64,000 nt of DNA from Martinezella lusitana (lineage in GTDB: Bacteria; Pseudomonadota; Alphaproteobacteria; Rhizobiales; Rhizobiaceae), in contig NZ_JAFEVL010000003.1 in NCBI RefSeq assembly GCF_016901135.1, positions 62,001 to 126,000 on the forward strand. Reading direction: 5' to 3'. This document shows positions 17,127-26,389 of the stretch, one piece after another. The stretch's first letter is position 1. Every line of letters begins with the position of its first letter. Below the pieces are notes generated by a model, which saw nothing but the letters and a program-made list of their open reading frames with translations, searched no databases and was not told the DNA's origin. The position numbers and the translations under genes were made by a program.

Positions 17127-20044
17127 GAGCGACCTTTCGCGAAACGAGTGATGGAAAACGGTTGCAGCGCCCTGCCGGTCTCCCGGCCGAGGACGAGCTG
17201 CGCGGTCAACTGGCCGACGATCGGGCCGAGCGTGTAGCCGTTCGATGTGACGGCGCTGAAATAGCCGGGCTGCGACGGATGCTCGCCGAGGATCGGCGCG
17301 CCGTCGATGTTGATGTTCATCGCCGCCCAACTGCGGATGACATGAAGCTTGCGCAGCGCCGGGACCACATGCTGGGCAACCCAAAGATTGCCCTCAAGGC
17401 TCGATAGCAGCGGCCTTGGATGCTGGTGTACGCGGTCGAGGCCGGCCGTCCAGCCGCCGCCGATGATGAAATTGCCGTTCGCCGCCTGCTTCAGGGTCAG
17501 GTGACGATCGGCATGGGCGACGAGGCAGGAGATCAGGGGCGCAGCAGCCTCTGTCACCACCATCTGCAGCGGCGCGCCGAAGACGGGAATATCGAGACCA
17601 AGCATCGATCCGATGCGCGACGAGAAGGCGCCGGCAGCATTGACGATGCGCTTTGCCCTGATGATGCCGCGTGACGTGGTGACCTCGAAGCCGGCTGGAC
17701 CTGGCACGATGTCGATAACCTCGCATGTTTCGAAGATGCGGGCACCTTTCGCCCGTGCCGCTTCAAGAATGTGCTGGGTTGCGACCAGTGGATTGATCTT
17801 GCCTTCCTGCGAACAATAGGCGGCGCCGACAAAATCCGGCGACAAGGCCGGTTCCAGCGCCCGCAACTCTTCTTGGCCAATCAGCCTGCAATCAATGCCG
17901 GCCCGCTGCTCGACACCGACTTTCTCGGCAAGGAAGCGCATATGCGCCTCGGTCTCGGCGACCATCAACCCGCCCGTCACCTTCATTTCGAAGTCGCAGC
18001 CGAGTTCATCTTGCAGCGCTGCCCAAAGGGCGATGGAATCGCGTTGCAGCGGCAGCGTCTGCGCGGCCGCACTGCCGCCGCCTTCGGCGCGCGCGCCGTG
18101 ATCGAAGGAGAGAAGCTGCGCATGCAGGCTGCCGGCATTGCCGCCCGAGGCCAGCGAGTTCGGAAAAGCGCGCTCCAATACCGTGACCTCTTCGCCTTCG
18201 CGGGCGAGAAAGAGGGCGGTCGACAAACCGGCAATTCCCGCGCCGATCACCAGCGTCGATGTCTGCGACAACGGCAGCGGTTCGCGGCTTTCCAGTGGTG
18301 GCCTCTCCGGCAGCAGCGCGCGCTTGTGGCCACCCCATTCCGGCTTTTCAACCGCGAGTGCTGCGAGCGGCACTGGCCGCAATGGCATTTGCGGCGCCAG
18401 AAAACCGCGCGTCTCTCCAGATGTGCGTTTCTCCCCCGCGACGGCCGCGATCGCGTGGCCGCAATAGCGGCTCTGACAGCGCCCCATCCCGGCACGGGAT
18501 AACCGCTTCAGCGTCGCTATATCCTTGGCGCTGTGCTCGCCAAGCGCCCGCAGCGTGCCATAGGTCACGCCTTCGCAGCGACAGATGACGGTGTGATCAG
18601 GCGGCGTATGACTGCCTGCCGGACGAGCCGGTTTGAAAGCCGTCCAGAGCGCGGCTTGAAAAGCCCTGTGTCGCGCAAGCCTGCGTTCAGCGCCAGGATC
18701 GGGCGCGACGCCGAAGCCCAATTTGCGCGCCACGGCAATCCCGGCGAGCCTGCCTTGCGCCAGAGCGATATGCGCGCCGCCGAAGCGGGCGGCTTCTCCG
18801 ATCACATGCACATGCGGAAGCGTCGTCTCGCCATCGTCCTTGCGGATGATGGCAAGGTTTCCATCGATGACTTCATGGCCGCAACCGAGTAGTCGGGAAA
18901 GCTCGTTCGATGAAGCGAAATCGCCGCCGACGAGAACGGTATCGACCTCAAGCCTGGTCCTACCATTCGGTCCAGTGATGTTGACCATTTCGACAGCGGC
19001 CGTCCCATCTATCGCAACAATGCTGCTTTCCCACAGGATCGAAATGCCGGCAGCGCGCAAAGCCGCGAGCTGCCGAACACCGACCAGTGCAAGCGCTCTG
19101 TCAGCCACCAGAAGCTGCAGCGCCGCCAGAGGCTGCTTCCACGGCGCCGGAGCGGATTCCACCAGAGCGACCACGGAGCCCCCAGCCTTGTGGATCTCAT
19201 TGGCGACCTGGATGTTGAGTGGGCCGTTGCCGGCAATGACGATCCGACCGGCGGGCACTGTGCCATAGCTTCTGAGCAGCGTCTGTGCCGCGCCTGCCGT
19301 CATGACGCCGGGTCGCGTCCAGCCGGGAATGGCTGGTGGACGTTCGTAGGCGCCCGTCGCGATGACGATCATTCGCGGCTTGCAATAGAAGGCCCCTTGT
19401 GGACCATAGCAGGCAATCCTTGCACCGCTCTCGTCATTCTCCGCGCCCCAGACGACCGTACCGGCCATCATCGATACGCCAGCAGCTTGCACGCGACTGA
19501 TCAGGTCGGCTCCCGATTGGGCCTGCTCGTCGCCGACAAGATGCAATGCCGCCTTCGATGTCGAGGGCTGCTTGAAATATTGCCCGCCGGCGATGGCGCG
19601 CTCGTCGACGAGCGTCACGCTCGCCCCGGCCGCCGCGGCGACCTCGGCAGCGGCAAGACCTGCCGGTCCCGCCCCGATCACCAACACGTCCATCTCGATG
19701 TATGGGATCGACGCCGGCACGTCGCAGAGGTCGGCAAAGTCGCCTGCCGCGAGCGACGGCCTCGAGGATGGCCGATCGACCCGCATGCCGTCCTTGACCG
19801 ATGTCATGCAGGCGCGCTGGCTGACCTTGCCGTCAACCGTGACGAGGCAATCGTGACACGCGCCCATGCCGCAGAAGAGACCGCGCGCCTCCCCCTTGAG
19901 ACCGCGGGAAAAATCATGCCGCCCGCCCGCCTCGATTGCGGCTGCAATCGTCATCCCGCTTTCGGCATGCAGAGCCGCGCCGTCGAGGAAGAACTCGACG
20001 CGCGTTTCCGATCCGGAATGCGAGATTGCAAGGGAGGCGGACAT
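17123..20044 (-). CDS. Single-chain HcnABC/HpdH-like oxidoreductase (2Fe-2S, FAD/NAD, BFD, DAO)
   Basis: A 973-residue fusion of modules usually encoded by three genes. (1) A ferredoxin-like [2Fe-2S] domain has Cys58, Cys63, Cys66 and Cys79. (2) A pyridine-nucleotide-disulfide-type FAD domain has GAGPAG at 124-129 and a second Rossmann motif AGNGPL near 271. (3) A BFD-like cluster site has Cys488, Cys490, Cys523 and Cys528. (4) A D-amino-acid-oxidase-like FAD domain has GAGIAG at 601-606 and runs to the end. HcnA/HcnB/HcnC and the alpha/beta/gamma subunits of D-hydroxyproline dehydrogenase share this order. With a DapA-family enzyme and an amino-acid ABC importer in the operon, it probably oxidises an imported amino or imino acid. 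The substrate is not proven. Confidence 0.9.
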   Translation of the reverse strand: MSASLAISHSGSETRVEFFLDGAALHAESGMTIAAAIEAGGRHDFSRGLKGEARGLFCGMGACHDCLVTVDGKVSQRACMTSVKDGMRVDRPSSRPSLAAGDFADLCDVPASIPYIEMDVLVIGAGPAGLAAAEVAAAAGASVTLVDERAIAGGQYFKQPSTSKAALHLVGDEQAQSGADLISRVQAAGVSMMAGTVVWGAENDESGARIACYGPQGAFYCKPRMIVIATGAYERPPAIPGWTRPGVMTAGAAQTLLRSYGTVPAGRIVIAGNGPLNIQVANEIHKAGGSVVALVESAPAPWKQPLAALQLLVADRALALVGVRQLAALRAAGISILWESSIVAIDGTAAVEMVNITGPNGRTRLEVDTVLVGGDFASSNELSRLLGCGHEVIDGNLAIIRKDDGETTLPHVHVIGEAARFGGAHIALAQGRLAGIAVARKLGFGVAPDPGAERRLARHRAFQAALWTAFKPARPAGSHTPPDHTVICRCEGVTYGTLRALGEHSAKDIATLKRLSRAGMGRCQSRYCGHAIAAVAGEKRTSGETRGFLAPQMPLRPVPLAALAVEKPEWGGHKRALLPERPPLESREPLPLSQTSTLVIGAGIAGLSTALFLAREGEEVTVLERAFPNSLASGGNAGSLHAQLLSFDHGARAEGGGSAAAQTLPLQRDSIALWAALQDELGCDFEMKVTGGLMVAETEAHMRFLAEKVGVEQRAGIDCRLIGQEELRALEPALSPDFVGAAYCSQEGKINPLVATQHILEAARAKGARIFETCEVIDIVPGPAGFEVTTSRGIIRAKRIVNAAGAFSSRIGSMLGLDIPVFGAPLQMVVTEAAAPLISCLVAHADRHLTLKQAANGNFIIGGGWTAGLDRVHQHPRPLLSSLEGNLWVAQHVVPALRKLHVIRSWAAMNINIDGAPILGEHPSQPGYFSAVTSNGYTLGPIVGQLTAQLVLGRETGRALQPFSITRFAKGRS

Positions 20045-20054
20045 TGATCGATCC

Positions 20055-20945
20055 TCAGGCGCTGAATGTCAGACCGAAGTCCGAAACCAGCTTTTTCATG
20101 GCTGCATCCTGTGCAGGCGGCAACGGCAGGCGCGGCGGCCGGGGCGTTCCGGCGGCAAAGCCCATATGCGTCAGCAGCGACTTCGAACCGGCAACATAGG
20201 CCTGCCCACCCACGGCCTGGATGATCGGCAGCCACTTCAGGTAAAGAGCGCGCGCCTCATCGATCTTCTTCTCATCCGCGACGAGCTCGAAAATGCGAGC
20301 CATCGGTCCCGGCGCCACGTTCGAAGCGACGGCAACCCAGCCCTCAGCCCCCATCACGAAGGATTCAAATCCGAGGATACCACCGAAAACGGTCATATTC
20401 TCTCCCGCCAGGCGGATGATGTCACGCACCCGCGTCACTTCGAGGGTCGATTCCTTGATGTAGTCGCAGCCTTTGATCTCGGCGATGCGCTTCACCAGCT
20501 CCGGCTTCAGATCGACATTGGCCGTCGCCGGGTTGTTGTAGACCATGATTGGAATGGAAATAGCGGATGCGACCGTGCGATAGTGATGAACGAGTTCGTC
20601 ATCCGTCGGCGTGGAATAGAATGGCGGGATGATCATGACGCCATCAGCGCCCATGGTCTCGGCCTTGAGGCTGAGACGGACACATTCGCGCGTGTCTTCC
20701 GCCCCGGTCCCGATCAGCACCGGAACGCGGCCGGCGACGGTTTCGATCACCGTCCTTGCCACCCCGTCGCGTTCCTCTTCGCTCAGCGACAGGAACTCGC
20801 CGGTCGAGCCGAGCGGGATGAGACCATGTATGCCCTCGCGCACCTGCCAATCGGTGAAGGCGGCGAGCGCCTTAAGGTCCACGGCGCCGGTCGCATCCAG
20901 CGGCGTGATCATCACGGTATAGACACCGCGAAATTTCCTAGTCAT
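20055..20945 (-). CDS. DapA-family (N-acetylneuraminate lyase superfamily) aldolase/deaminase
   Basis: A 296-residue class I aldolase-fold protein. The Schiff-base Lys164 (DYIKES) and the proton-shuttling Tyr136 (MVYNNP) are present, as are the GSTGE (46-50) and GTGA loops. Family members include dihydrodipicolinate synthase, keto-deoxy-sugar aldolases and the pyrroline-4-hydroxy-2-carboxylate deaminase of hydroxyproline catabolism. Beside an HcnABC-like oxidase and an amino-acid transporter, the last role is the most attractive, but this is inference. It starts 16 bases after the permease gene and ends 10 bases before the fusion gene. Confidence 0.88.
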   Translation of the reverse strand: MTRKFRGVYTVMITPLDATGAVDLKALAAFTDWQVREGIHGLIPLGSTGEFLSLSEEERDGVARTVIETVAGRVPVLIGTGAEDTRECVRLSLKAETMGADGVMIIPPFYSTPTDDELVHHYRTVASAISIPIMVYNNPATANVDLKPELVKRIAEIKGCDYIKESTLEVTRVRDIIRLAGENMTVFGGILGFESFVMGAEGWVAVASNVAPGPMARIFELVADEKKIDEARALYLKWLPIIQAVGGQAYVAGSKSLLTHMGFAAGTPRPPRLPLPPAQDAAMKKLVSDFGLTFSA

Positions 20946-20961
20946 GTAAAGTATCCTGGTT

Positions 20962-21657
20962 CTAGCGCTTTTCGGTGATGGAAAGCCGGGAGTTGGTGGC
21001 TTGACCGAAGCGCTTCTCGATATGGTTCTGGAAGAAATCCCAGAGCGTGGTCAGAAGGAGGTAGTAGATGGCCGCCACCGCGAAGAGCTCCAGCACCATG
21101 AAGCGTTCCTGGATGAGGACCTGGGTACGCCTCAGAAGCTCCTCCATGGAGATGACCGAGGTCACGGAGGTCGTCTTCAGCAGGCCGTTGACAGAGTTTC
21201 CAAGCGGCGGAATGATCACCTTGAAGGCTTGCGGCATGACGATGTGGCGCATGATCTGCCGTTCCGTCATCCCGAGCGCCCGGGCCGCGCGAGCCTGCCC
21301 TTCCGGAACCGCCTCGATGCCGGCGCGGATGATTTCCGCAAGATAGGCGGCTTCGTTGAGCGCAAGCCCGATCAGGGCCGCCTCGACCACGGTGAAGCGA
21401 ATGCCGAACTGCGGCAGCGCTGTGTAGATGGCGATGAGCTGGACGAGCAACGGCGTGCCGCGGAACAACCAGATATAGGTCTTGGCGAGGATCTTGGCCG
21501 ACCGGAAGGGTGATCGCCGCATCAGAGCAAGGGCAAATCCGAGGATAAGACCCGCTGTCAGCGACACGACGGTCAGCCATATGGTCGTCAGGACCCCGCC
21601 GAGAATGAAGGGATTAAACAGGTATCCGAAGAAACCCGACCAGCTCCAAAGCGTCAT
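20962..21657 (-). CDS. Polar amino-acid ABC transporter permease
   Basis: A 231-residue HisM/GlnP-type inner-membrane permease with about five helices and the cytoplasmic EAA loop (EAVPEGQARAARALGM) that contacts the ATPase. It is the only permease in this operon, so it probably forms a homodimer with two copies of the 16398-17126 ATPase. Leftward operon order is binding protein, permease, DapA-like, fusion oxidase, ATPase, DUF3830. Confidence 0.94.
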   Translation of the reverse strand: MTLWSWSGFFGYLFNPFILGGVLTTIWLTVVSLTAGLILGFALALMRRSPFRSAKILAKTYIWLFRGTPLLVQLIAIYTALPQFGIRFTVVEAALIGLALNEAAYLAEIIRAGIEAVPEGQARAARALGMTERQIMRHIVMPQAFKVIIPPLGNSVNGLLKTTSVTSVISMEELLRRTQVLIQERFMVLELFAVAAIYYLLLTTLWDFFQNHIEKRFGQATNSRLSITEKR

Positions 21658-21729
21658 GAACGTAGCTTTCTGCTCAAGGCGAGCGCGGCAGACCCGCGCA
21701 TCGCCATTCCGATGGACCGATCGATCCGA

Positions 21730-22566
21730 TCAGCGGCCAGGGCCCTTAACGGAATAATCACCGGACACCATAGGCAATCCGTACTTGTCGAACAGCGCCT
21801 TCAACGATCCGTCGGCCTTCATTGCCTTGAGCGTCGCCGATACGGCATCGGCAAGGGCCGGGCTTTTGAAGGCGACGGCGACCGGTGCGGGATAGAGGCC
21901 GCTCAGCGCACGCTTGAAGTCGCCGCGTGCATCATATTCCTTGGCGACGGCATCGATCGACACCACGCCGTCGACCTGCCCGGCACGCAGAGCCTGGTAA
22001 GCAAGCGCAAAATTGTCGAAGGTCTGGATCGTCAAGCCCTGCTTGCCGGCATCGCGCAATTCCTTGTCGAGCAGGCGCGTCTTGGTTTCCTCGAAGCCGC
22101 CGATCTCGACACCAATAGTCATGCCGGAGAGATCGTCCTTGCTGGCAACCTTCTTGGTGGAATTCGGCGCGATCGACACGCTGATCGCCTGGTCTTCATA
22201 GGGGATCATCTGCATGATCTTGGCGCGTTCTTCGGTGAAGAAGATACCGGTGTTGATCATGTCCCAGCGACCGGCCTGCAGGCCAGGCACCATCGCGGAG
22301 AACTCGATACGGACATATTCCGGCTCAAGGCAGAGACGCTTGGCGATCTCCGTGCCGAGTTCGACGCGCATGCCCTTCAGCTCGCCGCTGGAGTCGATGA
22401 ACTGCAGGGGCGGCAGCGTCGGATTGGTCGACATGACGAGCTTGCCCGGCGTGATCAACTCGCCGGCCGCAACTTTCGGCGTGCAGGATTGGGCAAGGGC
22501 GAGCGATGTCGTCAGGGCTAGGAATGAGGCGGCAAGAACGCCGCGGGACAATTGAATTCGGAACAT
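21730..22566 (-). CDS. Amino-acid ABC transporter substrate-binding protein
   Basis: A 278-residue family-3 periplasmic binding protein. The signal peptide (MFRIQLSRGVLAASF..., cleaved near ALAQ) is followed by GKLVMSTNPTLPPLQFID and the two lobes. A longer frame begins at 22626, but the start at 22566 gives a proper signal peptide and has AGAGG about 6 bases upstream. It delivers substrate to the permease encoded next. The ligand is likely that of the fused oxidase in the same operon. Confidence 0.92.
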   Translation of the reverse strand: MFRIQLSRGVLAASFLALTTSLALAQSCTPKVAAGELITPGKLVMSTNPTLPPLQFIDSSGELKGMRVELGTEIAKRLCLEPEYVRIEFSAMVPGLQAGRWDMINTGIFFTEERAKIMQMIPYEDQAISVSIAPNSTKKVASKDDLSGMTIGVEIGGFEETKTRLLDKELRDAGKQGLTIQTFDNFALAYQALRAGQVDGVVSIDAVAKEYDARGDFKRALSGLYPAPVAVAFKSPALADAVSATLKAMKADGSLKALFDKYGLPMVSGDYSVKGPGR

Positions 22567-22674
22567 GATGACCTCTGGAGTTGTTTTTATTGGTGTCCCA
22601 AAGTTTGCATTCATCTGGGATCCCACTTTTATACAAAGTTTTGCCGCTGACGCAAGAGCTGTCGCGAAAGCCTA

Positions 22675-23322
22675 TCAGTAATTTGTGAGAACACCTTGTC
22701 GGACCGCATCGAGATGACGGGCCATTGCCTGTCGCGCCGCCTCGGGATCGCCCGCCGACAAAGCGGTGAGGATTGCCCGATGCTCGGCGATGCCGGGCTT
22801 TGCCCGGATCACTGCCATCTGCCTTTCGAAGATCGTGGTATAGCGCCGCATCTCGCCGATCGTGGCGGCCATGAAGGAATTGCCGCTCTCATTGGCGATG
22901 GACATATGCAGAGCATCATCAAACTGCCAGACGAGTTCCTGATCCGGGTCCGGATCTGCTTCGATCGCATCGAGCATTGCGGAAAGCGACGTCAACGTCT
23001 CCACCAGCATATGAGGCGCCGCCGCGGCCGCGGCGCTCGGCTCGAGCAGCATTCGCATCGACAGACTGTCGAGATAGTCCTTCAGCGTGATGACCCGGAC
23101 GCAAAGCACTCCCTTGTCGTTGCGGACCAGCAACCCCTCCCCCTCGAGACGGCCGAGTGCGTGCCGCATCGGCGAGCGCGATACCGCGTGCTTGGTCGCA
23201 AGCCGCCTTTGCTGAACCACCGATCCGCCGGCGAGCCGGGCCGAAAGAATATCGGCTAGGAGCAGGCGATAGGTCTCCTCCGCAAGGCTTTCGTCTTCAG
23301 CGTCGTTCAAGCGATCGTCCAT
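22675..23322 (-). CDS. GntR-family regulator, FCD domain
   Basis: A 215-residue regulator with a winged HTH (about residues 15-78, with AVSRSPMRHALGRLEGEGLL) and an all-helical FCD ligand domain (about 85-210). Metal-binding histidines of FCD proteins are visible in the DDALHMSIA and AEHRAIL stretches. It lies directly upstream of, and co-directional with, the binding-protein operon at 22566 and is divergent from a second GntR, so it probably represses that operon. Confidence 0.92.
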   Translation of the reverse strand: MDDRLNDAEDESLAEETYRLLLADILSARLAGGSVVQQRRLATKHAVSRSPMRHALGRLEGEGLLVRNDKGVLCVRVITLKDYLDSLSMRMLLEPSAAAAAAPHMLVETLTSLSAMLDAIEADPDPDQELVWQFDDALHMSIANESGNSFMAATIGEMRRYTTIFERQMAVIRAKPGIAEHRAILTALSAGDPEAARQAMARHLDAVRQGVLTNY

Positions 23323-23433
23323 AAGTCCCCTTTTTCGTTATTTGCGAGTTCGGCTATCATATGTAACACCAACCTACAGGAAGAAAGTGCGTCGTTGCAC
23401 GGTCGCGCCCTCGACACGCGAAATGAGGTAAAG

Positions 23434-24105
23434 GTGACAGATATTTCAATCTTGCCGGATACGCAGCCAGCGGGCACACAGCACAATCTTGCCTCGCTGA
23501 CCTACAAGGCCGTGTCCGACATGATTCGCCATCGCCGCTTGAAAGGCGGACAGGTCATTGTCGAAGCAAGGCTCGCCGAAGCCCTCGGCATTTCCCGGAC
23601 GCCCCTGCGGGAAGCCCTGCAGCGGCTCGAGGGCGAGGGATTGGTGCGCAAGGGCGATGGCCGCAATTACGTGGTTCGCCGGGTTGATATCGGAGAATAC
23701 CTGCAGAGCCTGAAGCTTCGGTTGCTGATCGAGCCCGAGGCCGCTGTGCTGGCAATCCCCAATATTCCGCGCCGGCAGTTGATCGCCGTCAGGCACGAGA
23801 TCCATGAGCTTCTCGATGCAACGGCCTATCACACCGATGCGCACTGGGTCTCCGACGACAACCTGCACAATCTCATCATCGACCACTGCGCCAACGCGGT
23901 CATGGCCAAGGTACTGCGGGAGCTACGCGCCACCACACGCCTGTTCGAAATCGACCGGTTGAAGGATCGGCTGAAGCCCGATTCAACCGAGCACCTCGTC
24001 ATCATCGAGGCTCTGGAGCGCGGCGATGCGGAACAAACGCGGTCTGCGGTTGCGGTTCATATCGAAAGCCTGATCAGCTTTGCGAGAGAACAATTGGAAT
24101 GGTGA
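23434..24105 (+). CDS. GntR-family regulator, FCD domain
   Basis: A 223-residue FCD-type GntR regulator. The HTH includes ALGISRTPLREALQRLEGEGLV, the FCD signature, with the helical ligand domain after it. A GTG start at 23434, 5 bases after GAGG, is preferred to a TTG further upstream. It is divergent from the other GntR (111-base gap) and convergent with the ATPase at 24197. The two adjacent regulators suit the two flanking ABC operons, one each. Confidence 0.9.
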   Translation: MTDISILPDTQPAGTQHNLASLTYKAVSDMIRHRRLKGGQVIVEARLAEALGISRTPLREALQRLEGEGLVRKGDGRNYVVRRVDIGEYLQSLKLRLLIEPEAAVLAIPNIPRRQLIAVRHEIHELLDATAYHTDAHWVSDDNLHNLIIDHCANAVMAKVLRELRATTRLFEIDRLKDRLKPDSTEHLVIIEALERGDAEQTRSAVAVHIESLISFAREQLEW

Positions 24106-24196
24106 TCCAAGACGCGCGGAACTGCCTGATCAGGCGGCCTGGAGATAGGCGACTTGGCTCCGTGTTTGCGCCGATGCCCACGGGATCCTCGACAAG

Positions 24197-24988
24197 TTAA
24201 AGCAGCATCGAGGCGCCGCGATCGAGATAGGTATCGAGGAACTGCTCAAGACGCGGATTTCTCGGCTTCTTGAAGACCTCCTGCGGCGGCCCGGTGAACA
24301 ATACCTTGCCGTGGTCGAGGAAGATGATCTGCTGGCCGACCGTCGCGGCGAAACCTATCTCGTGCGAGACGACAACCATGGTCATGCCCTCGGCCGCCAG
24401 ATCTCGCATGACGTTCAGGACCTCGCCCGTCAGTTCCGGATCGAGTGATGAGGTCGGCTCGTCGAACAGCATGATCTTCGGCTTCAACGCCAGGGCACGG
24501 GCGATCGCCACGCGCTGCTGCTGTCCGCCCGACAGCTGCGAGGGATAGTGCCCTGCCCGCGCTTCCAGTCCCACTTTGACGAGTTGCGCCATCGCCGCAT
24601 CCTCGGCCGCTTTCCGGCTCATCTTGTGAACCGTTTTTAGCGCCTCGCTGACATTGCCGAGCGCGGTCATATGAGGCCAGAGATTGAACTGCTGGAACAC
24701 CATGCCGATCTGGGCGCGGATCGCACGGTTGGCCGCGGCCGAAATGCGCTCGCGCCGTCCTTGAGAATCCTCGGTGAAACCGAGCACCTCGCCGTTGATG
24801 GAGATCGTCCCGCGCGTAGCCTCCTCGAGAAAAGCCATGCAGCGCAAAAGCGTGCTCTTGCCGGAGCCGGATGGGCCGATAAGGCAGGAAACCTGCCCCG
24901 GCTCGATGGCAAGATCGATGCCATGAAGGACCGTGGTCTCTCCGAAAGTCTTGACGAGATTGCTGACTGCGATCGCGGGGACGCTCAT
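24197..24988 (-). CDS. Polar amino-acid ABC transporter ATP-binding protein
   Basis: A 263-residue GlnQ-type ATPase. Walker A is GPSGSGKST, the signature [15 protein letters not shown], Walker B LFDEPTSSLD, and the switch His is in VVSHEIGF. An upstream frame extends to 25285, but the real start is the ATG at 24988, which overlaps the permease stop (ATGA). It is the last gene of a leftward operon: binding protein, permease, permease, ATPase. Confidence 0.95.
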   Translation of the reverse strand: MSVPAIAVSNLVKTFGETTVLHGIDLAIEPGQVSCLIGPSGSGKSTLLRCMAFLEEATRGTISINGEVLGFTEDSQGRRERISAAANRAIRAQIGMVFQQFNLWPHMTALGNVSEALKTVHKMSRKAAEDAAMAQLVKVGLEARAGHYPSQLSGGQQQRVAIARALALKPKIMLFDEPTSSLDPELTGEVLNVMRDLAAEGMTMVVVSHEIGFAATVGQQIIFLDHGKVLFTGPPQEVFKKPRNPRLEQFLDTYLDRGASMLL

Positions 24989-25653
24989 GCGCTGAAAAAC
25001 CTGAATCTGGAAAGTTTCGTTTCGGCAAGATTGCCAAGCCAGCCGGTGAGTTCGACGAGTACCCAATAGAAGAGCGCCAGCGCGGAAAGAGCTTCGACGA
25101 AGGCATATTGCTGCGATCCGATCGCGCTCAGCGTTGCCGTCAGCTCCGGCACGGTGATGATGGACAGGACCGCCGTCTCCTTCATCAGGATGACCACCAT
25201 GTTCACGGATGGCGGCAGCACCAGCATCGTCATTTCCGGCAATAGAATGCGCCTGACGATCTGCCCTCGCGTCAGGCCGACGCATTCGCCGGCCTCGATA
25301 TGACCCTTCGGCACCGCCTGGAAGCCCGAGCGGAAGATCTCGCTGAAATAGGCCGCGCCGTAGATCGAAATGCCGATCAACCCGGCGGGCAAGGGATCGA
25401 GCTCAAGGCCGACGAAGGGGCCGCCGTAATAGACCAGGAAGATCTGGATGAGAAACGGCGTGCCGCGCAGCACGGCGACGATGGCGCCGAGCGCCTTGTA
25501 GACCAGCATGCCGCCATATTGCCGGGCGACTGCCATCAGGAAGCCGATGATGGCTGCGGCGATGGTGCCCAGGATCCAGATCATGATCGTCACGCCCGCA
25601 CCGCTGACGATGGCCGGCCACTGTCCGATGAGCACATTGATATCGAAGGTCAT
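24985..25653 (-). CDS. Amino-acid ABC transporter permease
   Basis: A 222-residue HisM/GlnP-type permease with about five helices and the EAA loop (QAVPKGHIEAGECVGL). It overlaps both neighbours by 4 bases (ATGA junctions), so the two permeases and the ATPase are translationally coupled. It forms a heterodimer with the 25650-26291 product. Confidence 0.93.
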   Translation of the reverse strand: MTFDINVLIGQWPAIVSGAGVTIMIWILGTIAAAIIGFLMAVARQYGGMLVYKALGAIVAVLRGTPFLIQIFLVYYGGPFVGLELDPLPAGLIGISIYGAAYFSEIFRSGFQAVPKGHIEAGECVGLTRGQIVRRILLPEMTMLVLPPSVNMVVILMKETAVLSIITVPELTATLSAIGSQQYAFVEALSALALFYWVLVELTGWLGNLAETKLSRFRFFSA

Positions 25654-26291
25654 CGCGGCACCCCGGGCAATCTGCTTTCGATCAGGCCGCCGGCAAGCGC
25701 CACCAACCAGTTGATGACGAGATAGATGAGGCCGGCGGATGCGAAGAGCTGCAGCGGCAGGAAGGTGCTGCCCGCCAGGTCCTGCGCCATGCGCGTCAGT
25801 TCGACGATACCGACGACGGAGACCAGCGACGACGCCTTCAGAATGAGGATCGCCTCGTTGACGAGAGCGGGAAATGTGAGGCGCAGGGCGATCGGAACCT
25901 TGATGCGGCGGAAGATCTGGCGCGGCGTCAGGCCGACCATCTCCGCCGATTCCACAAGGCCCAGAGGCACACTGGCAAAGCCGCCGCGCAGGTTCTCGGC
26001 CTGATAGGCTGCCGTGCAGAGCGACAGGCCGATGACCGCGGCGACGATGCTCGGCACATTGATGCCGATGCCCGGAAGCAGATTGTAGATCAGCAGCAGT
26101 TGCACCAGCAGCGGTACGCCGCGAAAGAAGCTGATGAAAATCTGGGCAGGTCGCACAAAGAGACCGCGCCCCGACAACAGCATTCCCGAAAGGAGGATCG
26201 CAATCGCAAAGCCGATGAGGATCGACACGACGCTAATCGTCACCGTGTAGATCGATGCCTGCAGAAGCAACTCGAAGAGCTTGATGGACAT
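25650..26291 (-). CDS. Amino-acid ABC transporter permease
   Basis: A 213-residue permease of the same family with an EAA loop (ASVPLGLVESAEMVGL) and about five helices. The start lies 98 bases downstream of the binding-protein stop, beyond a strong hairpin (26340-26375) that could lower its expression relative to the binding protein. Confidence 0.93.
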   Translation of the reverse strand: MSIKLFELLLQASIYTVTISVVSILIGFAIAILLSGMLLSGRGLFVRPAQIFISFFRGVPLLVQLLLIYNLLPGIGINVPSIVAAVIGLSLCTAAYQAENLRGGFASVPLGLVESAEMVGLTPRQIFRRIKVPIALRLTFPALVNEAILILKASSLVSVVGIVELTRMAQDLAGSTFLPLQLFASAGLIYLVINWLVALAGGLIESRLPGVPR

Positions 26292-26339
26292 TGTTCAGAT
26301 TTCGCCCGCTTGACGGCCAGGAAGATGCGGTCGCATGCC

Positions 26340-26375
26340 TCGGCCATGCCCCGACATTGCCGTGGGCATGGCCGA
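26340..26375 (-). terminator. Intercistronic hairpin after binding-protein gene
   Basis: A 12-bp perfect stem (CGGCCATGCCC paired with GGGCATGGCCG, plus a flanking T-A pair) with a 12-base loop sits 14 bases after the binding-protein stop and before the permease genes. No T-tract follows on the transcribed strand, so it fits an mRNA-stabilising or partial attenuating structure. Confidence 0.6.
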
Positions 26376-26389
26376 TTTCCGGTGGCTGA

